In this document: piece by piece, positions 1 through 10,187 of the stretch
Layout of the letters: each line of letters begins with the position of its first letter
Numbering within the stretch: position 1 is the stretch's first letter
Origin: Glebionis coronaria
Lineage: Eukaryota; Streptophyta; Magnoliopsida; Asterales; Asteraceae
DNA: 64,000 nucleotides
Reading direction: 5' to 3'
NCBI GenBank assembly: GCA_025667525.1
Contig: JANFOE010002210.1
Span: forward strand, 94,228-158,227
Made by a program: the position numbers and the translations under genes
The notes under the pieces: model-generated
Told to the model about the DNA's origin: nothing
What the model saw: only the letters and a program-made list of their open reading frames with translations
Database searches by the model: none

Positions 1-2
1 CA

Positions 3-2300
3 TATCCAACAAGCTACCCTGATCAAATGAGTATTCCTTCTACTGATTATGCAGCTCATCCAGATCAAGCACTATATTGTGATGATGAGGAAGTCCCCGT
101 TCCTGTATTCCAACAAGGAGCTGACCCAGTTGAAGTGCTAACTACTATGTCTGCTTATCTCACAAGAACTTTAAGCAAACGAGGATTCAGAGGATCAGCT
201 CCTACCAACAATCAGTTGAGGAATTCATCCAATTCTCGCCAACAAGCTACAATTGAGAATGGCAGGGTAATGGTTCAGCCAATTCAACCATATCAGGGGA
301 GAACTTCCACTTCAACCAATGTTCGCACCGTCAATCCTGCTCCTGCTCCAATGGTCAACAACCCTCCACGGGCTAATACAGGCAAGTTGAGAATGATCAC
401 ATGCTACAATTGCAAGGAAGAAGGTCATATGTCTAGGGATTGTAAGAAACCCAAGAGGAGAAGGGATGGACAGTGGTTTGCAGAAAAGATCTATCTGGTA
501 AATGCTCAGGCGCAAGGAAGGGAACTTGATGAAGAGGAGCTTGCATTTCTTGCTGACCCAGGGATTGCTGAACAAGACGTTGTCACTACGCAAAATGCAG
601 CTTACCAAGCCGATGATCTTGATGCGTATGATTCCGACTGTGATGACTTTCAAACTGCAAAGGCTGCTTTCATGGCAACTTTCTCCAGCTTAGGGCCAGA
701 TAAGAGATCTGAGGTACTTATTAATAACACCGATAATGCCACTGATGCTAGTATTCAACCACATCAAGTTGGGCAAGAGAGTGCTGATTCGAATGAATCT
801 TCGGTGGTGAGTCTTTCAAATGAGGAGACAAACAATGATAGCAATATCAATGTGAGTCCCCAGATTTTGAGTGAATCACAACCGGGATCCATTTCGCATA
901 CGCCTACTTCTGCTCAACAAGATTTGGTCATGGTTCCTGCTACATTACTTAGCCAAATGAATGCTGCACTCTTAGAAACCTTAGCTAAGAATAAGAATTT
1001 GTCTGATGAGCTTGCCTTAAGCAATGAGAAAGTACAAACCTTGGAATTAGTGCCTTCGTCTAGTGTTCTCACAAATCTCGAATATGATCATTTTAGAAAC
1101 AAACAAATGGGTCACTTGCAAGAGATCGAAAACTTAAGAGCAAATCTGTCTAATGAACTTAAAGAAAAGGAGTTAGTGGTCACTAATTTTCAAAAACTTC
1201 AAACTGATTTTGAATTACTCGAATCTAAGAAGACTGAAATGGAGATTAATGCTACTAATAAGATTAGAAGTCTAGACTACTTGCTGTTAAGACAATACGC
1301 TGCTTCACAACTAGTTCACTTATTTGATGCTTCGTTTAGAGAGTTTAACTTATCACGTCTAAAAGGCCTTCCCCCTAATCCACGATATGCAAAACAAGCT
1401 TTAAGACATAGTCCTAGACTTTATAATGCAACTCAATTAGGATTGGCTTTAGACCCGATTGTTTTTCCCAATGATCAAACAAGTAAGGTTCTAGTTGATG
1501 AGGATCGGTCATACAATTCAGCAAAATATCCCGATTGTGATTATTTTAAGATGAATAAGGAGCTTGCAAAAACTGATTTTAGAGTTCGCTTCCATATGGA
1601 TAAGGATCTCATCACAGCACCAACCTACATGTTAGAGGAAGAAAGCCCTAGTACATTTCCTACACTTGTCAACATGGAAGGTCCTAAGGAAATTCCAAAG
1701 AATCTTCCACCTGTTAGCACTGTATGGTTAAACTTGCAAGAGATTAACCGATACTTTACTAACTTTGACAAGGTCATCTTGGAATGTACGACTTCAAATG
1801 GCTTAAACGCCGGAGAATGGGCTTTCGAACACATGAACGAGGTGTTTAAAACTGAGATCAATCCGTTTGTCGAAAGTCTAAAAAGAAGTTTTGCATCTCT
1901 TAAAGAAAATCTTCAGTTTGAAATTGGTGAAGTTCAAAAAGTGTTTTATGAAATGGACACCGCTTACGAACTGCAACTAATTGAAAAGGAAAAGATTTTA
2001 ACCGAATATGACCGATTCTTGTCCGAAGTAATCTCATGTGATGTGCTTACTACTGTAAATGTTAATTATTCGAATGAGCTTACATCTGCTGTGATTAATT
2101 GTGATGCTGTGAATATTTGTGAGGATATTTGTGATGATGTTTGTGATATTTCTGTAAATGTTGCTGAAACTGTAAATGAGGTAGATAATCATTCTTGTCA
2201 CGAATCTAATGCTGAGTTTTTAAAGCTACAAGATTCTTATAATTTACTTTCACAACGCTTTAATCAACTAGAACAACATTGTATATCTTTAATCAACTAG
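3..2300 (+). CDS. gag: Ty1/copia (Sirevirus-type) gag, 5'-partial
   Basis: Retrotransposon capsid/nucleocapsid polyprotein, which would form cytoplasmic particles and bind element RNA. The frame is open to the left edge, so the N-terminal capsid part lies outside; the first Met is at 27. From that Met, a CX2CX4HX4C zinc knuckle (CYNCKEEGHMSRDC) sits at about residues 126-139, followed by an Arg/Lys patch. A long helical, Glu/Lys/Leu-rich C-terminal part looks like coiled coil, typical of Sirevirus gag. It is clearly homologous to the minus-strand gag at 56007-59375, with shared blocks around the zinc knuckle and the Asp-rich stretch after it. The frame ends abruptly: just after the block HCISL, which the other copy extends, it runs into 3' non-coding sequence and a stop. 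Pol has therefore been lost by a deletion ending near 2293. Confidence 0.9.
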   Translation, partial: YPTSYPDQMSIPSTDYAAHPDQALYCDDEEVPVPVFQQGADPVEVLTTMSAYLTRTLSKRGFRGSAPTNNQLRNSSNSRQQATIENGRVMVQPIQPYQGRTSTSTNVRTVNPAPAPMVNNPPRANTGKLRMITCYNCKEEGHMSRDCKKPKRRRDGQWFAEKIYLVNAQAQGRELDEEELAFLADPGIAEQDVVTTQNAAYQADDLDAYDSDCDDFQTAKAAFMATFSSLGPDKRSEVLINNTDNATDASIQPHQVGQESADSNESSVVSLSNEETNNDSNINVSPQILSESQPGSISHTPTSAQQDLVMVPATLLSQMNAALLETLAKNKNLSDELALSNEKVQTLELVPSSSVLTNLEYDHFRNKQMGHLQEIENLRANLSNELKEKELVVTNFQKLQTDFELLESKKTEMEINATNKIRSLDYLLLRQYAASQLVHLFDASFREFNLSRLKGLPPNPRYAKQALRHSPRLYNATQLGLALDPIVFPNDQTSKVLVDEDRSYNSAKYPDCDYFKMNKELAKTDFRVRFHMDKDLITAPTYMLEEESPSTFPTLVNMEGPKEIPKNLPPVSTVWLNLQEINRYFTNFDKVILECTTSNGLNAGEWAFEHMNEVFKTEINPFVESLKRSFASLKENLQFEIGEVQKVFYEMDTAYELQLIEKEKILTEYDRFLSEVISCDVLTTVNVNYSNELTSAVINCDAVNICEDICDDVCDISVNVAETVNEVDNHSCHESNAEFLKLQDSYNLLSQRFNQLEQHCISLIN

Positions 2301-3160
2301 GACTTACAGTCACATAACAGACTGTAACTCGATCCTCAAAGAAAGGAAAGTTTATCACCGATGGTAAACTTATCCTAACAACGAGAAATTCATTTTTCTC
2401 GGGCATGAGCTTATATCAAAAACATTCCAAGTTTTTAAGCTCATGCATCATGGCTCCTCGTTAAATGACAGACGACGACCCGGACTTCAGAGACAGGGAA
2501 GTTTATCTACGCAACGATAACTTACCCTCTTAACAAGAAATTAAGTTTTCTTGGACACGAGCTTACCCTAAAACCATTCAAAGGTTTTAAGCTCGTGTAA
2601 ATGGTTTATCATTAAATATCAGATGGTAACCCGTGCTTCAAATAAAGGAAAGTTTATCGCCGATGATAAACTTATCCTTACAACGAGAAATTAAATTTTC
2701 TCGGACACGAGCTTACATTTAAACCATTCAAAGGTTTTAGGCTCGTGTACATGACTTACAGTTAAATGTCAGACTGTAACTCGAACTTAAAATAAAGGAA
2801 AGCTTATCGTTTATGATAACTTATCCTCTTAACGAGAAATTCACCTTTCTCGGTCATGAGCTTGTATTAAAACATTCGAAGTTTTAAGCTCAGAAAGGAA
2901 AGTGTATCTTTTAACTAAGAGAACGTTTCTTCATAACGAGAAATTAACCTTTCTCGGTCATGAGCTTTCCGTTAAAACAGTCAAAGTTTTCAAGCTCATG
3001 AAAAACGACTTCTAAGTAAATGTCAGCTTAGGACTCGTTCTTCAGATAAAAGGAAAGTTTATCGCCGATGATAAACTTATCCTTAACAACGAGAAGTTCA
3101 CAACTTCTCGGACTTGAGCTCGCTTTTAAGATATTCAACATCTTAAGCTCAAGTAATTGT
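2301..3160 (+). repeat. Tandem array of three-hairpin modules
   Basis: About six degenerate units of roughly 150 bp, starting near 2342, 2494, 2644, 2794, 2893 and 3050, preceded by a partial unit tail. A typical unit opens with AAAGGAAAG and then has three inverted repeats: AAGTTTATC/GATAAACTT; CGAGAA(A)/(T)TTCTCG; and a long hairpin such as ACACGAGCTT/AAGCTCGTGT with an inner AAAACC/GGTTTT helix and a loop close to ATTCAA. Stems differ between units in a paired way. Units 2 and 5 have an imperfect or no first hairpin, and unit 4 lacks its tail. It lies in the 3' non-coding region right after the gag deletion junction. Confidence 0.85.
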
Positions 3161-3170
3161 TTTTCAAAAC

Positions 3171-3239
3171 TTTGAACACAATTTTTCGAGAATTTCTCAA
3201 AAGGTTTTTTTCTAAATCTTTCAAAATTGTGTGTTCAAA
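3171..3239 (+). other. Long conserved hairpin, copy 1
   Basis: Left arm TTTGAACACAATTTT (3171-3185) pairs with AAAATTGTGTGTTCAAA (3223-3239) with a 2-nt bulge. The T/C/A-rich loop contains TTTCTCA and TAAATCTTTC. Related hairpins occur at 9088-9169 and 26977-27044. Confidence 0.8.
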
Positions 3240-4132
3240 AACGTTTTGATAAAACGAGCATGTCTTCTGGAATCGATAATATTTACGAACCTAGAAATGT
3301 CATTCAATAATGACACGGGGTTGTAAATAAAGTTCGAGCAGAAGTTCAAATGATTTTAAAACATGCTCAAAATGGCTTGTAGTTATTTCAGACTGCAACC
3401 CGGTTTTCATATTAAAGTCACGTATTTCCTTGGAAAACGTTGGCTCAGAACGGGAATTAATTTTCTCGGGCGTGATTTACAAGCCAAATCATGCAAAGGG
3501 ATCAAGTTTACTTTATAACTTGGTCTGACACGAATTTGTGTACGTCTCAGTGCATTAATTTGTTAAAATAAGAGAAATCTTATTAAAACCACGAATCAAA
3601 ATTTTCAAGAGATAAATTGGAAATGCTTTCATCACTATTTGACTCTTTAAACAATGACTACAGCTCTTTAAATAGAAAACGGGTCATTGTTTAAGGGGGA
3701 GAAAATAGTAAAATCATCTTCGTCATTAAAATTGATTTTCAAAAGTGATTGTGAAAATTAAGGGCTACATGGTAATTGAGTGGTTTTGCTTTCGAAAACG
3801 ACTTGTGATCGTTCTAAGTGATAGGCATGGCTTTTAGATTTTGAGGATATGCTAATAGATGCGTTTGCTAAGTTGTGTGTTCGTTTAACAAGAGTTAGGT
3901 GAAATGGAAAAATTAGAAACAAAAAGGAATAGTTTAGAAAATGTAGGGACTAAAAGTGTGATTTATTGAAACTTGTCAAATTTTTTTGACCTAAGTCAAA
4001 TAACACACCCCCCGCCCCCTATTTTCTAATCACTGTTCTCCTATTCATTTGCCGCCATTGTTACACACACACTCAAGAACTCAATTCACTCGCTTAATCC
4101 ATCTAGATCCTGTTCCTTCGTCTAATTAAGGT
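3240..4132 (+). other. 3' non-coding segment of element 1, before the third ORF
   Basis: No credible coding frame. 3255-3345 and 3375-3405 are homologous to 26540-26640 and 26778-26815 in element E (a CATGTCTT..TCGATAATAT block, then GGCTTGTA..CAGA.TG.AACCCGG). A polypurine-tract-like TTAAGGGGGAGAAAA lies at 3691-3705. After about 4000 the sequence becomes C/T-rich (CACCCCCCGCCCCC) and resembles a plant promoter and 5' leader, with ACACACACACTCAAG near 4062. A promoter here is inference only. Confidence 0.5.
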
Positions 4133-5044
4133 ATATAACATCTATATTAAACTTATAATTTCGTCTAAATCATCATCTATATTCCCGTAATTGATCCAGA
4201 TAATTAACATTTATCAGATTTAGGGGTATTCCTTAATTAGGGTTAATTAACAAGGGATTTATGGTGGGTTTTGCTCGGAATAGATTAAATGATGTTTATA
4301 TTGCCTTAGTTTGCCTTAGAAACTCACAAACGCGCTATAATAATCATCATAGCTACGATTGTAAAAGTTCCGGATGAACATGGTTTAAAACTTCCGAATG
4401 AAGGATTTCTTCTGAAAAACTTCCGAATGAGGAAGTTCCGAATGAAGGACTTCCGAATGAAGGAAGTTCCGAATGAAGAACTTCCGGATGAAGGAAGTTC
4501 CGAATGAAGAACTTCCGAATGAAGGAAGTTCCGAATGAAGAACTTCCGAATGAAGGAAGTTCCGAATGAAGAACTTCCGGATGAAGGAAGTTCCGAATGA
4601 AGAACTTCCGGATGAAGGAAGTTCCGAATGAAGAACTTCCGGATGAAGGAAGTTCCGAATGAAGAACTTCCGGATGAAGGAAGTTCCGAATGAAGAACTT
4701 CCGGATGAAGGAAGTTCCGAATGAAGAACTTCCGGATGAAGGAAGTTCCGAATGAAGAACTTCCGGATGAAGGAAGTTCCGAATGAAGAACTTCCGGATG
4801 AAGGAAGTTCCGAACGAAGAACTTCCGGATGAAGAAGTTCCGAATGAGGAGAAGTTCCGAATGAAGAATGTTCCGGATGAAAATGTTCCGAATGAGGAAA
4901 AGTTCCGGATGAGTTGTTTGATTATTCTTGTTTGCATGCTATATATGTACTTGTTGTTTTATGAAATGTGTTATGCTTAGAAGTAAGAATGATATATATC
5001 TATATGCTTTTGTGCATCAACCTTTCATGTCTTATCTTAAGCAG
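4133..5044 (+). other. Possible intron in the leader of the third ORF
   Basis: A donor-like AAG/GTATATAAC near 4129-4138 and a pyrimidine-rich acceptor ending CTTAAGCAG/AT near 5043 would remove about 910 bp, including the TTCCG repeat array, and leave the acceptor five bases before the ATG at 5050. The bounds are only motif matches. A continuous leader is the alternative. Confidence 0.3.
4353..4905 (+). repeat. TTCCG-core tandem array upstream of the third ORF
   Basis: Tandem units of about 30 bp alternate GAAGTTCCGAATGAAGAA and CTTCCGGATGAAGG, with near-perfect copies from about 4460 to 4830 and more divergent copies at both ends. The array reads open in some frames only because it is a short-period repeat. 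I do not call it a gene. The same core word, in the same sense orientation, forms arrays in the leaders at 11845-12130, 54195-54570 and 59560-59955. Confidence 0.9.
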
Positions 5045-5049
5045 ATACA

Positions 5050-8000
5050 ATGACTAATCCAACGGTACAAGCAATCCAAGAATCCAGAGAAGCCGATATT
5101 GCTAAAGCCCGAACCCTTAAGTTTATACCCAACAACTACCGGCTGAAGCAAGTCTCTAAATCCACTCACCATGGTTTTAAGGTCGCCATAGCCATTCTTG
5201 ATAACTCTCATTTCAAGAACGCCCTTAGGAGTACAGCCTCGGTGCCTTATGAGTATATGTTTGAATTTTGGGCAACCAAGGAAATCACTTCGAACAAGAT
5301 CACCTTCACCATCGACAACAAGCAGCAGACACTCACCGTTTCAGACTTCCGTAAGATACTTGGTATACGGGATACACCCAAGGGCATGTCATTCTCAAGG
5401 GATCCTACTAAAGATGAACTCGTGGAGTTATTTGACGCACTTGGATGTCCGGAAATACGAGTTGCATCTGAGTTTACCACTGCTAAAGTAGGACAACCCT
5501 GGAGAGCATTGATGGGTATTCTCAGTAAATGTCTTACGCCAAAAACGAGTGGCCATGATGCTTTGCGCAGTCCGATAATGAACCTCTTCTATGGCATGTA
5601 CAAAGCTGCAAATTCAGATTATGCTTTGTTGATATGGGAAGAATTCACCTTTCAACTTTTCTACAACAAGAAGCTGAAGACAAACTTCTTTCCTTATCCT
5701 CGGTTTATTAAGCTAATCATTAATTATTTTATGAAGCTTGATACTACTATTGATAGGCGTACAGCAGGTCGCTATCACACTGAAGAAGCTGATGATACTG
5801 TAGATCTGAGGCATGAAGGACCGTCTATTGGTGTGATTCCGGGTCCTGTTCCTGATTACCTTCTATCTGATAAAATCAAAGGTTCTGCAGATTACAAGCT
5901 ACTGCAGATAGAAATCAAAAGGCTGAAAGAAAACCTTCAGACTGGAGAAGACTCATCGACAACGGTTAAGAGTAAAGGTAAACGCAAACAACCAGCTGCG
6001 TTACCTGAACCTGAACCCAAGAAGAAGAAGTCAGAGGGTAAGAAGGGAAAGGGTAAGGCTGATGAGATGGCTTTACGTGATGAAGAAGATATTGTTGATC
6101 CTACTATGGATAAAACCGAGAAACGAATGATGAAGATAGCAATTAAAAGGAGTAGGAAAGATACAGGCGGTAGTGGTTCAGGTGCAAGGGTAGATATTGA
6201 GGATGAGTACGAGGAACCGGATGATGTTGATGAGTTTGGGTCACCTGAACACTATTCCACTTCGAAGGAGCCATCAATCCCTATTTCAGCAAGTGTGGAA
6301 AAGGAACCTGTTGCTCCTACGATCGTGGTGTCAACTCAACCCTTAACAACTCAACCTCCACCCATACAACCTTTACCAACCCGACCGGCTTCAACACCAT
6401 TTCTTCCACCACCCATAATCCCCATCCTTAGTACAGCAGTAACAACCGAGCCCCTCCAGTCAACCCAAAGCAGCTCTGCAACATCTGCAATGGCTGCATT
6501 AGTGATGGCCGAAATGTTTGATACTAACAAACGCGAAATGGATGAACTTCGCCAAGAGTTGCAAAGACGAGCTCAGAGGGAAGAAGAATCTAGGAAAGCC
6601 CAAGAGGAGATGATTGCTAGGTTCGCTTCAGATATGGAGTTGACTAGAAAAGCACATGCAGAAGAACTTGCTCGGGTTAAGCAGGCTGAGGCTGATAAGC
6701 ATGCGGCACGTATTACCAGACTTCAAGCGATGAGGGATAAATATAAGGAACAAAAAGAAGCACTTGAAGCATCTGTGAAAGAAAGAGTGCAAGAATCCGT
6801 TGAATCCTTAATGCCTAAACTTCGCGATGAGTTGAAGACACTTGCTGCTGACAACTTGATGGTCAAATCATCCAACCCTTCAGAAGCCGCCTACAAGATT
6901 GCTTATGACCTGACGGATTTTGAATTGAAGAAGATCCTTAAGGCTCGTATGGTGGAACTTGGGTCGTTTGATAAGTCGAGGATTCAACGGGCTCTATATA
7001 AATCCCTGAATGATGCTATCATGGAGGATGATAGATTATTCAAAACGTTTGGAAGTGTGGTACCATATCACATCTTACCTGAGGAAGAAAGGGAAGAGAG
7101 TGAAGAAGAGGGTACGGGTGAAGAAGAGGAAGAAGAAGAAGAAGAAGGAGAAAAGGATAAAGACGATGACGAGGGTGGTGATGACGATGAGGATGATGAG
7201 GATGATGATGACGAGGATGAGGATGATGATGATGGCGATGATGGTGGTGATGAGAATCAGGAGAGTGCTCGAGGTAGTAACGGGGATGACAATCAGGATG
7301 ATGATGGGGGTGAACAGCCGAAAGAGGGAGACAAGGTTACCAGCTCCAAGAAAACTGCTGCTAAGACTGGAACCAAATCCACAAAAGATGCAGCACAGAA
7401 GGACAAATCGACATCCTCGGAATCAAGACGAACTAAGTGGCGCCACGATGTGAATGCCACTACAGCGTCTTCGGCTCCCGGTATCTCTATCGCTGTATCT
7501 TTACCTATTACCACTAACCCCATTAGTTCTGTTGTTGTTCCTCCTGTGATTGCAGAATCAGTGACGGAACCCGAAGCTGCACAATACTCCCCAGTTCACG
7601 ACACTGCCGAAATGCCTGAAACTGAACCAGTAGATGTTCGCACTTCCACTCCTCTACAACAAGCACACCAATCTACGGTTCCTGAACCAAGCATTCGTGC
7701 CTGGGAAGACACGTTGGAGATAGACGAGTCTGCACCACCACAAGCTTGGATCACGGCAGCAGCACAATATGATCCGATCACAGATGCTGACAAAGATGTG
7801 CTGTATCTCTGTATCCGAAGTCCGATTGACTTATGTGCATTTCTTGCTCATGAGTATAAGACTTCGGTTACTCCATCCTTGGTGAAGAAAGCACTGAAAG
7901 ATAAGAGACTGCGTGCCAAAACCCGATTACCCCGAATGGAGCTCGAGTACTATGCCGATGAGATCCTGAAAGCTCTGAATACCGTTCAACGGCCAGGTCT

Positions 8001-9003
8001 TCATGAATCAGAACGAGCTCCACCTCCAATGGATCCTGCTCAAGATAATCAGATTTCTCTTGACTTCTTCGTCACCAATGATCTTGTGTATCTACTGAAG
8101 GGGTCATCAAAGTACGCAACATCCCTGACTTTGCTGAAAGCTGCCAACTGGGGGACAATACCCTTCATCGAGGAAAAGGTAAATCGACTCTGGGTCCCAA
8201 AAATGAATTGTAATTATGATATGTATGCTGTCATAGGTGCATCTCATTGGGACGAACGAGTCCGAAGGGCGTACAGGGGTTGCTGCTTGGTCAATTCTGG
8301 AAGCAATGTTAGATCCGACATCCGTATCTCCAGCATCCTAGGAATGAAAACTGAAGCCAAGAACGGCTACTATCATGTGACGGAGATTCGTTTGAAAAGG
8401 GAGGATGACAGGGAATACAAAATCCAGCAAGGAGACTTTTCCATCATTCGCCTTGAGGATATCGAAGATATGCTGCTTCTGATGACCCGAGATCAACTTA
8501 CACACATTCCTCGTGAAGACCTGATTGCTTTGAATACAGCACTTCGTATGTTCACACGAAGCGTTGTTATCAAGTCACGAGTTGAAGATCTTCAGTTGGG
8601 AGTCGAAAGCTATCAGAGGAAGCTCAATTTAACCCGTCCTGTGAATCAAGTGCTACCTCAACATGTAGAAAGATGTCCCTATACCGGCATTTCTGTCCCG
8701 AATTCCGGCATTTTCTACTTGAACAATCGAGGTTTGATGAAGTTTATGAGGGTGGGGGAGCTTCACAAGTATAGTGATGGAACTCTTCTACAAGTCAGAG
8801 GAAAGTTGGAGCATCTGAACTCGGGTGGGACTTTGCCAGAGATGACGGAGGATTGGCATCCGGGTTACCGGCAGATGGCAAAGTATGTGATCAAAAAGAT
8901 CGATCAAAAGCTCCGTGAACGTAGATTGATGAGGAGCTTGGAAAGATTCGTGGGTGGAAGACCGTATTTAGTGCACCACAAGCTACTGCAACGATCCATC
9001 TAA
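5050..9003 (+). CDS. Third ORF of a Sirevirus-type copia element (envelope-like/additional ORF), 1317 aa
   Basis: Intact 1317-aa frame between gag and the 3' LTR, in the place where Sireviruses carry an extra ORF. Its biochemical role is unknown. Visible parts: a conserved N-terminal domain (about 1-270) with FWATKEI near 73-79, a TFTID..QQTLTVSDFRKILGI strand-helix pattern at 85-106, and a Trp-Glu-Glu helix near 195-200; a Lys-rich stretch at about 308-336 that could be a nuclear signal; a Pro/Thr-rich linker at about 420-470; a strongly predicted coiled coil at about 490-600; a run of Asp/Glu at about 678-756; and a structured C-terminal part from about 860. I see no signal peptide or transmembrane segment, so membrane or envelope function is not supported. 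The ATG at 5050 follows an acceptor-like AG and opens the conserved domain. Degraded relatives are at 14301-17503 and 46250-49241. Confidence 0.85.
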   Translation: MTNPTVQAIQESREADIAKARTLKFIPNNYRLKQVSKSTHHGFKVAIAILDNSHFKNALRSTASVPYEYMFEFWATKEITSNKITFTIDNKQQTLTVSDFRKILGIRDTPKGMSFSRDPTKDELVELFDALGCPEIRVASEFTTAKVGQPWRALMGILSKCLTPKTSGHDALRSPIMNLFYGMYKAANSDYALLIWEEFTFQLFYNKKLKTNFFPYPRFIKLIINYFMKLDTTIDRRTAGRYHTEEADDTVDLRHEGPSIGVIPGPVPDYLLSDKIKGSADYKLLQIEIKRLKENLQTGEDSSTTVKSKGKRKQPAALPEPEPKKKKSEGKKGKGKADEMALRDEEDIVDPTMDKTEKRMMKIAIKRSRKDTGGSGSGARVDIEDEYEEPDDVDEFGSPEHYSTSKEPSIPISASVEKEPVAPTIVVSTQPLTTQPPPIQPLPTRPASTPFLPPPIIPILSTAVTTEPLQSTQSSSATSAMAALVMAEMFDTNKREMDELRQELQRRAQREEESRKAQEEMIARFASDMELTRKAHAEELARVKQAEADKHAARITRLQAMRDKYKEQKEALEASVKERVQESVESLMPKLRDELKTLAADNLMVKSSNPSEAAYKIAYDLTDFELKKILKARMVELGSFDKSRIQRALYKSLNDAIMEDDRLFKTFGSVVPYHILPEEEREESEEEGTGEEEEEEEEEGEKDKDDDEGGDDDEDDEDDDDEDEDDDDGDDGGDENQESARGSNGDDNQDDDGGEQPKEGDKVTSSKKTAAKTGTKSTKDAAQKDKSTSSESRRTKWRHDVNATTASSAPGISIAVSLPITTNPISSVVVPPVIAESVTEPEAAQYSPVHDTAEMPETEPVDVRTSTPLQQAHQSTVPEPSIRAWEDTLEIDESAPPQAWITAAAQYDPITDADKDVLYLCIRSPIDLCAFLAHEYKTSVTPSLVKKALKDKRLRAKTRLPRMELEYYADEILKALNTVQRPGLHESERAPPPMDPAQDNQISLDFFVTNDLVYLLKGSSKYATSLTLLKAANWGTIPFIEEKVNRLWVPKMNCNYDMYAVIGASHWDERVRRAYRGCCLVNSGSNVRSDIRISSILGMKTEAKNGYYHVTEIRLKREDDREYKIQQGDFSIIRLEDIEDMLLLMTRDQLTHIPREDLIALNTALRMFTRSVVIKSRVEDLQLGVESYQRKLNLTRPVNQVLPQHVERCPYTGISVPNSGIFYLNNRGLMKFMRVGELHKYSDGTLLQVRGKLEHLNSGGTLPEMTEDWHPGYRQMAKYVIKKIDQKLRERRLMRSLERFVGGRPYLVHHKLLQRSI

Positions 9004-9087
9004 TGGGTTGTACATTTCAGGTCACTTTATATAGGTTTTCAATTGTGAATATGTATATTTGTGAATAGTGTGCTTGTATGGCTTGCT

Positions 9088-9169
9088 GTAGTGTTAAGGT
9101 ATGATAATTTTTCAAGAATTTCTCATGAGATTCTAAATCTTTCAAAATATGTCATACCAAAGCACTACA
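9088..9169 (+). other. Long conserved hairpin, copy 2
   Basis: Outer stem TGTAGTG (9088-9094) with CACTACA (9163-9169), inner stem GGTATGA (9098-9104) with TCATACC (9152-9158), then A/T pairs. The loop contains TTTCTCA and TAAATCTTTC, as in copy 1, while the stem sequence is different. Confidence 0.8.
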
Positions 9170-10187
9170 ACTATCCCTTATTAACTTAAGGGGGAGCAAT
9201 AACTTGTTCTATGGCCAAACATTGATTTCATTTTTACCCAAAGACTGGTTAATCCATTCAATATCCCAAATATTAATGGTTAACATTTTGGATAAGGGGA
9301 GAAAATGGGATTAAGGAGACGTAAGTGATACTTGGCTAAAAGATGAAAAAGACTTAACGATAATCCAACTTAATATGTGTTAAGCACATGTTAAGGGGGA
9401 GCGTTTTTTTTTTGATCAAAACACCTAAGGTACAAAACTTTTGATTTCAATATCACAAGTACCTTATGTGATTTTCAATGATTTTTCATGGTGGCAATTC
9501 CTTCCCAAAACACGCTTAATTCACGACGGAAGTGGTGACAAAAGGGTGGTAGGAATAGGTTTAGTCCAATGATTCATCAGAGCCGATGGAATCTTCCCAA
9601 GGACAATTCCCTAGATAGAATTAGCAGTCCTAGGAAAGATGGAGAAAGAATGTGAACGTAGCTGAATGCCGACCAAGTACTTAAGCTAGCACTGGAACAA
9701 TCACAACAAGGTGCTAGTGATGACGTATTGGTAAGCATTGAAGGGGTTGAAGAATGAAAAAGAAATGTAAAGATAAAGGGTGTAAAGAAAGAAGCCCTCC
9801 TTACAACTTTAGGCAGAAACCGGGTCAATACATAAGCTATTGAGGTCATTTTTGTTAATGATTCTCGGTATTGAAGAAAGACATCATGGACCCAGTGATG
9901 CAATGCACAACCCTTCCCCAGCTAACTCAAATATCTCTCAAAAGGTATTTGTTTTAATCACACGGAGATCAACACGTTATCTATTGGTTTATTCACTCCG
10001 AATAAACTGGTATTGAAAAGGTGGCACTCCTCTCCAGCCATCGCTCACTAAATCAAAACGCACAATCGAGTCTAGAGCCAAGAGATCATCAAAAGTCTCA
10101 TTAGGACACCTTCCATTTATTCCTTGCTTTCTCACACACTGTGAAAAGTAAGAGATTTTCATGAGTCCTACGCAGTATTTCTGTAAT

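Noticed and set aside
4353..4937. Open minus-strand frame of 194 aa over the TTCCG array
   Set aside because: Explained fully by a short tandem repeat without stops; no start context or protein similarity.
6985..7453. Basic 147-aa plus frame at 7010-7453
   Set aside because: Shadow of the Asp/Glu repeat of the third ORF in another frame.
5050..9003. True viral envelope protein
   Set aside because: No signal peptide, transmembrane segment or Cys-rich ectodomain; only the position matches envelope-like ORFs.
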